64,000 nucleotides of DNA from Pontibaca salina (GTDB lineage: Bacteria; Pseudomonadota; Alphaproteobacteria; Rhodobacterales; Rhodobacteraceae). Position 1 is the stretch's first letter. Every line of letters starts with the position of its first letter. Under the pieces are notes generated by a model, which was not told where the DNA came from, did no database searches, and saw nothing but the letters and a program-made list of their open reading frames with translations. The DNA lies in assembly GCF_016307205.1 (NCBI RefSeq), contig NZ_JAEIJD010000007.1:62001-126000 (forward strand). The letters are read 5' to 3'. Below are positions 27,567 to 37,045 of this stretch, piece by piece. A program made the position numbers and the translations under genes.

Positions 27567-27646
27567 CGCGCGGCGGGCTTGCCCAGATTGACGATGGATT
27601 GCATGGCTGCTGCGCACCTTAGGACCCCGTGACCGGTTTCATAGGC

Positions 27647-27669
27647 GACGCTGGGAGGCGTCTTGTTTT
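27647..27669 (+). terminator. Possible weak terminator after the MaoC gene
   Basis: GACGC (27647-27651) and GCGTC (27658-27662) pair around TGGGAG and are followed by TTGTTTT. The stem is short, so this is a candidate only; it lies 80 bp after the stop and 50 bp before ribF. Confidence 0.3.
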
Positions 27670-27718
27670 CGACACGAAACCGCTTCACACTTTGACTGTT
27701 GCGCATTAGGCAAGGGCC

Positions 27719-28651
27719 ATGCGTATTATCCGTGACTATCAGTTCGTCGAACCGCAAGATCGTGGCGCCAGCGCCGCAATCGGCAATTTCGATGGTGTGC
27801 ATCTGGGGCATCAATCTGTCATCGACATTGCGCGTCATGCGACACCCGATGCGCCCTTGGGTGTTTTGACATTCGAGCCGCATCCACGGGAATATTTCGC
27901 GCCCCAATCTCCGCCTTTTCGCCTTATGGGACGACAGGCGCGGGCCAGCCGGCTGGAGAAAATCGGCGTCGATCTGTTATATGAACTGCATTTCAACACC
28001 GCGCTGGCCACCATGTCGCCGCATGAATTTGCCCGCGATGTCATTTCCGAAGGTCTGGGTCTGGCGCATGTGGTTGTGGGCGAGGATTTCCGGTTCGGTC
28101 AGGGGCGCAGCGGCAATTCGGCCGACATGGTCCGCTTTGGCGGCGAAATGGGGTTCGGCGTCACCCTTGCGCCCCTGCTGGGCAATGGAGATGTCACGGT
28201 GTCCTCGACCGCGATCCGCCAGGCGCTCAGCGACGGGCGGCCGCGTGATGCTGCGGCGATGCTTGGCCATTGGCACCGTATTCAGGGCCGTGTCATCACC
28301 GGCGAGCAGCGCGGCCGCATCATGGGCTATCCAACCGCCAATATGTCGATCGACGGGCTGCACCCACCGGCCTTTGGCGTCTATGCGGTCTTGGCCGATG
28401 TTCTGGATGGCCCCCACAAGGGCAGCTACCATGGCGCAGCCAGTATCGGCGTGCGCCCCATGTTCGGGGAAAATCAGGCCAATCTAGAAACCTTTCTGCT
28501 GGACTTTTCCGGCGATCTTTATGGTGCGACTCTGTCTGTGGCGCTGGTCGATTATCTGCGCCCGGAGCTGAAATTCGATAATATCGAGGCCTTGATCGCG
28601 CAAATGGATGACGACTGCGCCCAAGCCCGCGCCATATTGGCCCAGACATGA
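27719..28651 (+). CDS. ribF: Bifunctional riboflavin kinase / FAD synthetase
   Basis: A 310-residue enzyme that makes FMN from riboflavin and then FAD. The N-terminal nucleotidyltransferase has GNFDGVHLGH near 21-30 and the flavin-binding GEDFRFGQGRSGN; the C-terminal kinase begins near residue 185 with GRIMGYPTANM and ends with the DYLRPELKF motif. Length is usual. Its stop overlaps the start of the next gene (ATGA at 28648). Flavin made here would serve, among others, NuoF, the acyl-CoA dehydrogenase and the monooxygenase domain of the NRPS, but that is only general supply. Confidence 0.96.
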   Translation: MRIIRDYQFVEPQDRGASAAIGNFDGVHLGHQSVIDIARHATPDAPLGVLTFEPHPREYFAPQSPPFRLMGRQARASRLEKIGVDLLYELHFNTALATMSPHEFARDVISEGLGLAHVVVGEDFRFGQGRSGNSADMVRFGGEMGFGVTLAPLLGNGDVTVSSTAIRQALSDGRPRDAAAMLGHWHRIQGRVITGEQRGRIMGYPTANMSIDGLHPPAFGVYAVLADVLDGPHKGSYHGAASIGVRPMFGENQANLETFLLDFSGDLYGATLSVALVDYLRPELKFDNIEALIAQMDDDCAQARAILAQT

Positions 28652-29118
28652 GTGATCCGATCAATCGTGACGGGCTGGCGCCGCGCTTCTGGGAGCGAAA
28701 ACCCCTTGACCGTATGACCCGGCGGGAATGGGAGGCGCTGTGCGACGGCTGCGGAAAATGCTGTCTGAACAAGCTTGAAGACGAAGACACCGGCGAAATC
28801 GAGTTGACCCGGGTTGCCTGCCGTCTGCTCGATGATTGTACCAGTCTTTGCGCGCATTACGAAATCCGCCACCAGTTCGTGCCAGAATGTATCGTGCTGC
28901 GCCCCAGCACCCTGGAAAAGAACCTGTACTGGATGCCGCAGACCTGTGCCTACCGGCTTTTGTGGGAAGGCAAACCCCTTTATGACTGGCACCCGCTGAT
29001 CTCGGGCGATCCCGAAAGCGTCCACCGTGCCGGCGTTTCCCTGCGCGGCCAGACGGTTTCCGAGTTCGATACCCCCGAAGAGGACTGGGAAGATTACATC
29101 ATCGAGGAGCCGACCTGA
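28648..29118 (+). CDS. YcgN-family cysteine-cluster protein
   Basis: A 156-residue protein of the UPF0260/YkgJ type. The Cys-rich metal-binding set is visible: CDGCGKCC near 33-40, then CRLLDDCTSLC and CAYRL further on. The Trp-rich N-terminus (RFWERKPLDRM) and the LYDWHPL segment are also typical. Function is not known; a zinc or iron-sulfur role is assumed. It overlaps ribF by four bases and the next gene by one (TGATG), so all three are probably co-translated. Confidence 0.88.
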   Translation: MSDPINRDGLAPRFWERKPLDRMTRREWEALCDGCGKCCLNKLEDEDTGEIELTRVACRLLDDCTSLCAHYEIRHQFVPECIVLRPSTLEKNLYWMPQTCAYRLLWEGKPLYDWHPLISGDPESVHRAGVSLRGQTVSEFDTPEEDWEDYIIEEPT

Positions 29119-30170
29119 TGTTTTTTGCCTCTGACAATGCCGGCCCGGTGCACCCCAAGGTCATGGCGGCGCTACACGAAGCCAATACCGGCCACGCTTT
29201 GCCCTATGGCGATGACGAACTGATGGACGAGGTGCGCCAGCGCTTGCGCGACCTGTTCGAGGCACCCGACGCGGCGGTCTATCTGGTGGCGACCGGTACC
29301 GCCGCCAATGCCCTTGCTCTGGCCACAATGTGCAAGCCGTGGCAGACCGTGTTCTGCTCACCAGTGGCCCATATTCAGGAAGACGAGTGCAACGCGCCCG
29401 AGTTTTATTCCGGCGGTGCCAAGCTGACGCTTGTGCCGGGCGGCGACCGTATGTGCCCCGAAGCCTTGCGTAGCGCCATCAAGGCCGAAGAAAACCGCGG
29501 CGTACATGGGCCTCAGCGCGGGCCGGTCTCAATCACGCAAGTCACCGAATCTGGCACGGTTTACGATCTGGATGAACTGCGGGCGCTGACCGAGATTGCG
29601 CAGGAATTCCAGCTACCGGTGCATATGGACGGCGCACGGATCGCCAATGCCGTGGTAAAACTCGACTGCACCCTCGCCCAGATGACCTGGAAGCTGGGCG
29701 TCGATGCAGTGTCGTTCGGCGGCACCAAGAATGGGCTGATGGGCGTCGAGGCGGTGATCTTTTTCGATCCAGCCAAGGCGCAGGAGTTCGAATATCGCCG
29801 CAAGCGCGGGGCGCACCTGTTCTCCAAACATCGCTATCTGTCGGCGCAGATGGCCGCCTATCTGCGTGACGATCTGTGGCGCGAATGCGCGCTCAAAGCG
29901 AACGCAAACGCCCGCCGTCTGGCGCAAGGGTTGGAGCAAGCCGGGGCTGAAATTCTGCACAGACCGGATGCCAACATGGTTTTCGCTGCTCTCCCACGAC
30001 GCATCCATCATCGCCTGCTTGCGGCGGGCGCGCAGTACTACCCTTGGACCGGTGATTTCAATGGGCCCGCTGATGAAATGTTGGGCGCAAGACTGGTCTG
30101 TGACTGGTCTCTCGACACTGCTGATATCAACCGGTTTTTGGATATCTTGCAGACATCCGTTTCAGAATAG
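29118..30170 (+). CDS. ltaE: Low-specificity L-threonine aldolase
   Basis: A 350-residue PLP enzyme that splits L-threonine or allo-threonine to glycine and acetaldehyde. Fold-type I marks: FASDNAGPVHP at the start, HMDGAR at 169-174 (Asp binding the PLP ring nitrogen) and SFGGTKNG with the Schiff-base Lys204. Length fits the family. It shares one base with the preceding gene. An intrinsic terminator is not obvious after it. Confidence 0.92.
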   Translation: MFFASDNAGPVHPKVMAALHEANTGHALPYGDDELMDEVRQRLRDLFEAPDAAVYLVATGTAANALALATMCKPWQTVFCSPVAHIQEDECNAPEFYSGGAKLTLVPGGDRMCPEALRSAIKAEENRGVHGPQRGPVSITQVTESGTVYDLDELRALTEIAQEFQLPVHMDGARIANAVVKLDCTLAQMTWKLGVDAVSFGGTKNGLMGVEAVIFFDPAKAQEFEYRRKRGAHLFSKHRYLSAQMAAYLRDDLWRECALKANANARRLAQGLEQAGAEILHRPDANMVFAALPRRIHHRLLAAGAQYYPWTGDFNGPADEMLGARLVCDWSLDTADINRFLDILQTSVSE

Positions 30171-30302
30171 AGATGTAACATCCACCAAGCGCTGAAAAGC
30201 CTGTTATGTGGCTGACCGATGGCATCTGCCCCACCTCATGATATTCATATGCACTCCCACCCCACGCTTGCCCCCCGGCAGAGCAACCGCTATGGCCTGC
30301 AA

Positions 30303-31913
30303 ATGCTAGACACCAAACTGAACCGCCCTGACCTGCCCGCCGAAATTGCTCGGCGCCGCACTTTTGCCATCATCAGCCATCCGGACGCGGGCAAGACCAC
30401 CCTAACGGAAAAATTCTTGCTGTTCGGTGGGGCCATCCAGATGGCCGGTCAGGTCCGCGCCAAAGGCGAGGCGCGCCGCACCCGATCTGATTTCATGGCG
30501 ATGGAAAAGGATCGCGGAATTTCCGTATCCGCATCAGCAATGTCGTTCGATTTCCATAACTTCCGGTTCAATCTGGTCGACACACCGGGCCACTCGGATT
30601 TCTCGGAAGACACCTATCGCACGCTGACAGCCGTGGACGCGGCAGTGATGGTGGTCGACGGGGCCAAAGGGGTGGAAAGCCAGACGCAAAAACTGTTCGA
30701 GGTCTGCCGTCTGCGCGATCTGCCGATCCTGACCTTTTGCAACAAGATGGACCGCGAAAGCCGCGATACCTTTGACATCATTGACGAAATTCAGCAAAAT
30801 CTTGCTATCGACGTCACGCCGGCCAGTTGGCCGATCGGGGTTGGGCGCGAGTTTTTGGGATGCTACGATATCCTCAATGACCGTCTTGAGCTGATGGACC
30901 GGGCCGACCGCAACCGTGTCGCGGAATCGGTTCGCATTGACGGTCTTGATGACCCCAAGCTGGATGAGTTGATCCCCGCCAACTTGTTGGAGAAACTGCG
31001 CGAAGAGGTCGAGATCGCGCGCGAATTGCTGCCCCCCCTGGACCCGCAATCGGTGCTTGAGGGGCATTTGACGCCAATCTGGTTCGGCTCGGCGATCAAT
31101 TCGTTCGGCGTCAAGGAATTGATGGAAGGCATCGGCACATACGGACCGGAACCGCAGCCACAATCTGCAGATCCTAGACAGATTTCACCCGAAGAAACAA
31201 AGGTTTCCGGCTTTGTCTTCAAGGTTCAGGCGAACATGGACCCGAAGCACCGCGACCGTGTCGCCTTTGTGCGGATGGCCTCGGGGCAGTTCAAACGCGG
31301 CATGAAGCTGACCCATGTACGTAGCAAGAAGCCGATGACGATCTCAAACCCGGTGCTGTTTCTGGCAGCAGATCGGGAACTAGCGGATGAAGCGTGGGCA
31401 GGCGATATTATTGGCATCCCCAACCATGGCCAATTGCGCATCGGCGACACCCTGACCGAAGGCGAAATGCTGCGCGTAACCGGAATTCCCAGCTTCGCGC
31501 CGGAATTGTTACAAACGGTACGTGCAAACGATCCTCTGAAGTCCAAACATCTGGAAAAGGCCCTGATGCAATTTGCCGAAGAAGGGGCCGCCAAAGTCTT
31601 CAAACCCACTATCGGCTCGGGCTTTATCGTGGGCGTGGTCGGACCGCTGCAATTCGAAGTACTCGCCAGCCGGATCGAGCTGGAATATGGCCTACCCGTA
31701 CGCTTTGAATCGTCCCAGTTCACATCGGCTCGCTGGGTGAATGGCGAAAAGCCAGCCGTAGATAAATTTACAGAAGCGAATAAACAGCATATCGCCCACG
31801 ACAATGATGGCGACATCGTATATCTCACCCGTCTGCAATGGGACATTGACCGTATCGAGCGCGACTACCCGGATGTCCGCTTGACGGCCATTAAGGAAAT
31901 GCAGGCGGTCTGA
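30303..31913 (+). CDS. prfC: Peptide chain release factor 3
   Basis: A 536-residue translational GTPase that recycles RF1/RF2 from the ribosome. G1 is SHPDAGKTTLTEKF near 26-39, the switch region includes RGISV, G3 is DTPGHSDF and G4 NKMD. Domains II and III follow, including VVGPLQFEVLASR typical of RF3. Upstream in-frame ATGs at 30219 and 30249 exist, but homology begins MLDTKLNRP at 30303; none has a clear Shine-Dalgarno. It appears monocistronic. Confidence 0.95.
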   Translation: MLDTKLNRPDLPAEIARRRTFAIISHPDAGKTTLTEKFLLFGGAIQMAGQVRAKGEARRTRSDFMAMEKDRGISVSASAMSFDFHNFRFNLVDTPGHSDFSEDTYRTLTAVDAAVMVVDGAKGVESQTQKLFEVCRLRDLPILTFCNKMDRESRDTFDIIDEIQQNLAIDVTPASWPIGVGREFLGCYDILNDRLELMDRADRNRVAESVRIDGLDDPKLDELIPANLLEKLREEVEIARELLPPLDPQSVLEGHLTPIWFGSAINSFGVKELMEGIGTYGPEPQPQSADPRQISPEETKVSGFVFKVQANMDPKHRDRVAFVRMASGQFKRGMKLTHVRSKKPMTISNPVLFLAADRELADEAWAGDIIGIPNHGQLRIGDTLTEGEMLRVTGIPSFAPELLQTVRANDPLKSKHLEKALMQFAEEGAAKVFKPTIGSGFIVGVVGPLQFEVLASRIELEYGLPVRFESSQFTSARWVNGEKPAVDKFTEANKQHIAHDNDGDIVYLTRLQWDIDRIERDYPDVRLTAIKEMQAV

Positions 31914-32320
31914 GGTTTCGGAGCCCAGCCATTCTCCTCATTGGTAATCGTCGCCAGCGGCAACATCGTGGAACCTGTCCGCTAAATCGGGCAACACTTG
32001 GTCTGCATGGGCTTTTCGGCGGATTATACCCCGACACTGCCAACCAGCGCGGCGCGCATGTTTCTAAGTTGTGGCCGAGGGTCTGCAATCTTGCTTCAGC
32101 CACAAAAAGATACAGGGATTTCTCGAATGTTGCTTGGTAGATAATCACCATCGCAACAAATGCTGCACAAAGTATAGATTTCGCGCCAGGCCGTTTGACC
32201 GCTGCTCCGCTTCTTGTTAAGACCCTGCCCAAACCTGACTGTACATAAGTGCAGGGCCGGACGGGCCCGGTTTACACCAGACGTGCGGGCCAGAGCAGAG
32301 TCCGCAAGATGCGGATATAC
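31914..32320. other. 407-bp intergenic region before the RNA helicase
   Basis: No convincing gene. A 113-codon minus-strand frame (31891-32232) overlaps the end of prfC and has no recognisable family. The helicase leader is probably here: CCCTGC at 32223-32228 and GCAGGG at 32251-32256 could form a long-range stem, followed by a GC-rich palindromic stretch around GGGCCGGACGGGCCCGG. Leaders of DEAD-box helicases are often structured and cold-regulated, but nothing specific can be proven from the sequence. Confidence 0.4.
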
Positions 32321-33748
32321 ATGACGAAATTCACAGATCTGAACCTGAACCCCAAAGTATTGAAGGCCATAAACGAGGCCGGCTACGAATCACCGACACC
32401 GATTCAAGCGGATGCCATTCCGCCCGCACTGGAAGGGCGCGACGTGTTGGGCATTGCTCAAACCGGTACCGGCAAAACCGCCGGGTTCGTGCTTCCGATG
32501 ATCACGCTTCTGGCCCGTGGCCGTGCCCGCGCCCGGATGCCGCGCAGTCTGGTGCTTTGCCCAACACGGGAACTTGCCGCGCAGGTGGCTGAGAACTTCG
32601 ACACCTATACGAAATATGTAAACCTGACCAAGGCTTTGCTGATCGGTGGGGTGAGCTTTGGCGAGCAAGACAAACTGATCGACAAAGGGGTCGACGTGCT
32701 CATCGCAACGCCGGGCCGCTTGCTGGATCATTTCGAACGGGGCAAGCTGATCCTGTCCGACGTCAAGGTCATGGTCGTGGACGAAGCCGACCGAATGCTC
32801 GACATGGGGTTCATTCCCGATATCGAAAAGATCTTTGGCTTTACCAATCCGCTGACTCGGCAGACTTTGTTTTTCTCGGCCACCATGGCCCCCGAGATCG
32901 AACGGATCACCAACACCTTCCTCTCCAACCCGTTTCGCGTCGAGGTGGCGCGTCAGGCCACCACGGGCGAGAACATCAAACAGGGCGTCGTGATGTTCAC
33001 GGCCTCGCGCAAAGACCGCGAGGGCAGCGAGAAGCGCAAGCTTTTGCGCGCTCTGATTGACGCCGAAGGCGAAAAATGCACCAACGCGATCATTTTCTGC
33101 AACCGGAAATCGGATGTGGATATCGTTGCAAAATCCCTGAAGAAATACGGCTACGACGCCGCACCGATCCACGGTGATCTGGATCAGAGCCAGCGCACCC
33201 GGACCTTGGACGGATTCCGCGCGGGCGATCTACGTTTTCTCGTTGCCTCCGACGTGGCGGCGCGCGGCCTTGATATTCCAGCGGTGAGCCATGTGTTCAA
33301 CTTTGACGTGCCTTCCCATGCCGAAGACTATGTCCATCGCATTGGCCGGACCGGTCGGGCCGGCCGTGATGGTGCCGCCATCATGATCTGTGTTCCGCGC
33401 GATGAGAAAAACCTGGCCGACATCGAACTACTGGTGCAAAAGCCAATTCCGCTTATCGAAAATCCGCTAAAAACGGCGACGAGCGACGAACCTGAAGCAG
33501 AAGTAGCGCCTGCGGAAGAGAAGCAGCCGAGCCGCAGTCGCAGGTCGAGCACGGCGAAAAAAGCCGAACCGAAGCGCGACGCGGCCCCCAAACCCGTAGC
33601 TGCTGAGGAAGAAAACTCGCAAAAGGCCAATCGAAAGCCATCGGCGCGTGGCAAAAATGGCAAGAACGGCGGCGAAGTGATCGGCATGGGCGATCATCTG
33701 CCCAGTTTCATTGCGTTGAGCTTTGAGGAACGCCGCGCCGAGAGCTGA
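32321..33748 (+). CDS. DEAD-box ATP-dependent RNA helicase (RhlE-like)
   Basis: A 475-residue RNA helicase. All motifs are present in order: Q motif (SPTPIQ), I AQTGTGKT, Ia PTRELAAQ, Ib TPGR, II DEAD, III SAT, V ARGLDIP and VI HRIGRTGRAG. The last ~90 residues are low-complexity and rich in Glu, Lys, Arg and Ser, an RNA-binding tail common in RhlE-type proteins of this group. I chose ATG 32321 (MTKFTDLN), the homologous start; an in-frame ATG is at 32309. It acts in ribosome assembly and RNA decay at low temperature. An intrinsic terminator overlaps its stop codon. Confidence 0.93.
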   Translation: MTKFTDLNLNPKVLKAINEAGYESPTPIQADAIPPALEGRDVLGIAQTGTGKTAGFVLPMITLLARGRARARMPRSLVLCPTRELAAQVAENFDTYTKYVNLTKALLIGGVSFGEQDKLIDKGVDVLIATPGRLLDHFERGKLILSDVKVMVVDEADRMLDMGFIPDIEKIFGFTNPLTRQTLFFSATMAPEIERITNTFLSNPFRVEVARQATTGENIKQGVVMFTASRKDREGSEKRKLLRALIDAEGEKCTNAIIFCNRKSDVDIVAKSLKKYGYDAAPIHGDLDQSQRTRTLDGFRAGDLRFLVASDVAARGLDIPAVSHVFNFDVPSHAEDYVHRIGRTGRAGRDGAAIMICVPRDEKNLADIELLVQKPIPLIENPLKTATSDEPEAEVAPAEEKQPSRSRRSSTAKKAEPKRDAAPKPVAAEEENSQKANRKPSARGKNGKNGGEVIGMGDHLPSFIALSFEERRAES

Positions 33749-33767
33749 ACCCGGCGCGCCTTTTTTT
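33734..33767 (+). terminator. Intrinsic terminator of the RNA helicase gene
   Basis: CGCGCCG (33734-33740) pairs with CGGCGCG (33752-33758) across an 11-base loop that contains the stop codon, and seven T residues follow at 33761-33767. It also separates the convergent ribonuclease J gene ending at 33791. Confidence 0.65.
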
Positions 33768-33790
33768 AAGTTCAGAGCCGCGCAATCGAG

Positions 33791-35458
33791 TCAGCGCATC
33801 CGGCTGATCACGACTGTCACTTCGGGCTTTCTGCCGATCTCGTTTTGTGCGCTTTGTCTTACCGTGCGGCGCAAGGATTCGGTCAGCGTGGCGTCGCTGG
33901 CCAGAGTCTTTTCGTTCGCGCGACTTAGGAACTGACCTATATCTGCTTCCAGAACTTCGACCAGTGGCGCGTTTGACTTGCCGCTATCTGGCAGGCCCAT
34001 GATCTCGCACCATGGATCGCCCAAAGGTTCGTCTTCTTCGTCCAAAATAATCGTCGCGGTAACATGCCCGTTCAGGGCCATGCGGATTCGGTCGCGAACC
34101 ACCCCGTCCATCGCGCCGATCAGTACCGACCCGTCCAGATAACTGCGTCCGGTTTCGACGTAATCCACGACTTTTGCCTTAACATCCGTCAAATCGACCA
34201 TCGTGCCATTCACCGCAAGGACACCTTGCATGCCGCGCGATCCCGCCAGTTTCACATGTTCCCGCAGATGCCGGTGCTCGCCATGCATCGGGATCAGGAT
34301 CTCAGGGTTAACGATGTCATGGATGCGCTCCAAATCGGGGCGATTGGCATGACCGCTGACATGGTATTGGCCTGTGTCGTCATCAACAACATCAACGCCT
34401 TTTTCACTCAGCGCGTTCATGATCCGGATCACGCCCCGTTCATTTCCCGGAATTGTTTTGGACGAGAACAGGAACAGATCACCTTCTTTCAGTTCCAGCC
34501 CCTGATATTTACCCCGTGCCAACTGAGCGCTGGCAGCGCGCCTTTCACCCTGGCTACCGGTGACCAGAAGCATCACACTATCACGGGGCAAATCACGGGC
34601 CTCTTCGGCACTGACCACCTGTGGAAAATTGTTCAGCACCCCCGTTTCGGCCGACGCTTCAATCATGCGTCGCATCGCGCGCCCCAGAAGTACAATCGAC
34701 CGCCCTGCCCTTTGGCCCGCTTCGGCCAAGGTTTTGACCCGTGCAACATTGCTGGCAAAGGTCGTCGCAACGACCATGCCCTCGGCCCGCTCAACCAGAG
34801 TTTCGATCGCCGGGCCAAGGCTGGCTTCGGATCTTCCCGGATGGGGTGAAAACACGTTCGTGCTGTCACAAATTAGCGCTTTTACCCCATCTCTTGCGAC
34901 ATCGACCCAAAGTTCGGGGTCAAATGCTTCGCCGACCAATGGTGTCGGATCAAGTTTGAAATCACCAGTATGAATGAGCCGGCCCACCGGCGTGTCGATG
35001 ACCAATGCTGCACTTTCGGGAATCGAGTGCGAGATCGGCAGAAAACCCACTGTGAAAGGCCCGGCGGCAACGGTTTCGGGCCATGCCGACACGGTGACGA
35101 TTGCTTCCGGTGGATGACCGTGCTCGACCATCTTGCCGCGGGCAATATTAGCGGTGAATGCGCGAGCGTGGATCGGCGCGCCCAATGCGCGGTAGAAGTG
35201 CGCGATACCGCCTATATGATCCTCGTGGGCATGGGTGACAAAGATGGCCTCAAGCCGGTCCGCCCGTTCAATCAGCCAGTTCATGTCGGGCATAATCAGA
35301 TCGACACCCGGCGTGCTCTCCATATCTGGAAATGCGACGCCCAAATCCACAAGAATCAGACGCTCGGCCCCCGGAGCGCCATATCCGTAAACATAGGCGT
35401 TCATGCCGATTTCGCCGGCACCGCCAAGCGGCATGTAAATCAATCTTTCACGAGTCAT
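33791..35458 (-). CDS. rnj: Ribonuclease J
   Basis: A 555-residue metallo-beta-lactamase/beta-CASP ribonuclease with 5'-exo and endonuclease activity in mRNA decay and rRNA maturation. The zinc motif is HAHEDH at 76-81; other marks are GDFKLDPTP, the beta-CASP stretch with TGSQGERRAA, and HVSGHA. RNase J in alphaproteobacteria works alongside RNase E. It overlaps the coaX end by 11 bases and ends the nuo-birA-coaX-rnj series, a conserved order in Rhodobacteraceae. Confidence 0.95.
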   Translation of the reverse strand: MTRERLIYMPLGGAGEIGMNAYVYGYGAPGAERLILVDLGVAFPDMESTPGVDLIMPDMNWLIERADRLEAIFVTHAHEDHIGGIAHFYRALGAPIHARAFTANIARGKMVEHGHPPEAIVTVSAWPETVAAGPFTVGFLPISHSIPESAALVIDTPVGRLIHTGDFKLDPTPLVGEAFDPELWVDVARDGVKALICDSTNVFSPHPGRSEASLGPAIETLVERAEGMVVATTFASNVARVKTLAEAGQRAGRSIVLLGRAMRRMIEASAETGVLNNFPQVVSAEEARDLPRDSVMLLVTGSQGERRAASAQLARGKYQGLELKEGDLFLFSSKTIPGNERGVIRIMNALSEKGVDVVDDDTGQYHVSGHANRPDLERIHDIVNPEILIPMHGEHRHLREHVKLAGSRGMQGVLAVNGTMVDLTDVKAKVVDYVETGRSYLDGSVLIGAMDGVVRDRIRMALNGHVTATIILDEEDEPLGDPWCEIMGLPDSGKSNAPLVEVLEADIGQFLSRANEKTLASDATLTESLRRTVRQSAQNEIGRKPEVTVVISRMR

Positions 35459-36236
35459 GTGGTGGAATTATATCCTTGTTAAATTGGTGGATCACGGTCA
35501 GACCGTGCATTGTTAGGTCGCTTTCAAGCGCATCGAACAGATTCTCGCTTTGCTGGAACAACGGCGCCAAGCCTCCGGTCGCGACGATTTTCATTTTGCG
35601 ATCGCGCTCATCCTTGATACGGGCACATATCTCACGCACCAGCCCGACGTAACCCCAGAAAATCCCGGATTGTATACAGGCCACAGTATTGGTTCCCACA
35701 ACTTTTTCCGGCGACGTGATATCAACATGGGGCAATGCGGCGGCGGCCATGTGCAAAGCTTCAAGGCTCAGGTTGACCCCCGGAGCAATTACACCGCCAA
35801 TATAGGCACCATCAGTATCAACCACATCAAAGGTCGTCGCGGTGCCAAAATCGACGACAATCAAATCACCGCCATGGCGATCAAACGCCCCTGCGGCATT
35901 CACCAATCGGTCGGGGCCAATGGCAGTCCCTGCATCGACACGCGGATTTTGCGGCAAAAGACAATCGGGTTTTCCAACAACCAGCGGGCGCGCATCATAG
36001 AACCGATCAGCAAATACCCGAAGATTGTAAACCACACGTGGCACCGAAGACGAGATGATCACCTCGGTGATATCCGGCTCGATCTGGTAGTGATCGAGCA
36101 ATGTCGAAAACCATGTGAAATAGGAATCCGCCGTGCGGACATGGTTCGTACAGGTGCGCATGGTACAGATAAAACGGGTGCCGTCCCAAACGGAAAACAC
36201 CGTATTGGTATTGCCACAATCGATCGCCAATAGCAT
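35448..36236 (-). CDS. coaX: Type III pantothenate kinase
   Basis: A 262-residue enzyme for the first step of coenzyme A synthesis. It has the ASKHA phosphate loop AIDCGNTNTVFSV at residues 4-16, VDFGTATTFD and GGVIAPGV, all diagnostic of CoaX. I chose ATG 36236, giving the usual length; a longer in-frame start at 36305 would overlap birA. It is 20 bp from birA. CoA supply links loosely to the acyl-CoA genes elsewhere, but no direct functional link to nuo is known. Confidence 0.94.
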   Translation of the reverse strand: MLLAIDCGNTNTVFSVWDGTRFICTMRTCTNHVRTADSYFTWFSTLLDHYQIEPDITEVIISSSVPRVVYNLRVFADRFYDARPLVVGKPDCLLPQNPRVDAGTAIGPDRLVNAAGAFDRHGGDLIVVDFGTATTFDVVDTDGAYIGGVIAPGVNLSLEALHMAAAALPHVDITSPEKVVGTNTVACIQSGIFWGYVGLVREICARIKDERDRKMKIVATGGLAPLFQQSENLFDALESDLTMHGLTVIHQFNKDIIPPHDS

Positions 36237-36256
36237 AGGGGATTGCCCCTTTCTGT

Positions 36257-37009
36257 TCAGAAAAACACCTCTGCCGCCGGTATTGCCACCCGGCCCTGTG
36301 CGCACTGCAGCACAAGATTACCAGCCGAGTCCACTGTCTCGAATCTGCCCTGTGTCTGGGTCGTGCCGGTCCGCGCCGTAATCACTTCCCCGATCCGCGC
36401 CGCGCTGGCCAGCCAGGCTGTGCGGATGGGTTCAAAGCCCTGACTTATGAAAGTCGCCTCGCGGCGAGCATAGGCGGCAGCAAGATAATCTAGAAATGTT
36501 TCGGGGTCGATCTGCGCGCCAGTTTCCGAAAACAGCGACACCGGACACAGCCCCCCCGGCTCGACCGCCTCGGGCGTCGTCAGCAGATTCACCCCAATAC
36601 CGATCGAGAGATGGCCCAGCCGCGCGCCCTGTCCCGAACTTTCAAGCAAAATACCGGCCAGCTTACCGCCATTTAGAAGCACATCATTGGGCCATTTCAA
36701 GGCAAATCCGTCGCTGCGCCCGCTTACGGCAACGCAGGTGTCCAAAAGCGCCAGCGCCGCAACAAAGCTGCGCAGCGATGCAACCGTCAACGGTTCTTTG
36801 GGAAACAGGACCAAAGTGGCCGACAGGTTGCCAACCGGATCGACCCAGCCGCGCCCACGCCGCGCGCGCCCGGCCAATTGGCGATGCGCCATGATCCATT
36901 CAGGGCCGGTCAGGGCTGGCGCTATTCGCGCCGCTTCGTCCAGCGTCGAATCGACTTGATCCAATATGCGTCGGCCGTAGCCTTCCGGCCAGATTGCCCC
37001 CTGCGTCAT
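36257..37009 (-). CDS. birA: Biotin-[acetyl-CoA carboxylase] ligase
   Basis: A 250-residue biotin protein ligase. GRARRGRGW near 46-54 is the biotinyl-AMP loop and KWPNDVLLNGGKLAGIL is the biotin and lysine-acceptor site; the C-terminal SH3-like domain ends with GRVAIPAAEVFF. It lacks the N-terminal DNA-binding domain, so it is a ligase only. Its client in this window would be the methylcrotonyl-CoA carboxylase alpha subunit at 55964. Start chosen at ATG 37009; a TTG at 37033 is in frame. Confidence 0.93.
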   Translation of the reverse strand: MTQGAIWPEGYGRRILDQVDSTLDEAARIAPALTGPEWIMAHRQLAGRARRGRGWVDPVGNLSATLVLFPKEPLTVASLRSFVAALALLDTCVAVSGRSDGFALKWPNDVLLNGGKLAGILLESSGQGARLGHLSIGIGVNLLTTPEAVEPGGLCPVSLFSETGAQIDPETFLDYLAAAYARREATFISQGFEPIRTAWLASAARIGEVITARTGTTQTQGRFETVDSAGNLVLQCAQGRVAIPAAEVFF

Positions 37010-37045
37010 CGTGCAGGAGGCCACCCAGACCAAGCCAATGTGCGA

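Noticed and set aside
31891-32232. 113-codon minus-strand frame between prfC and the helicase
   Set aside because: It overlaps the prfC end, has no recognisable domain, and its second half is Arg/Pro-rich as in chance frames.
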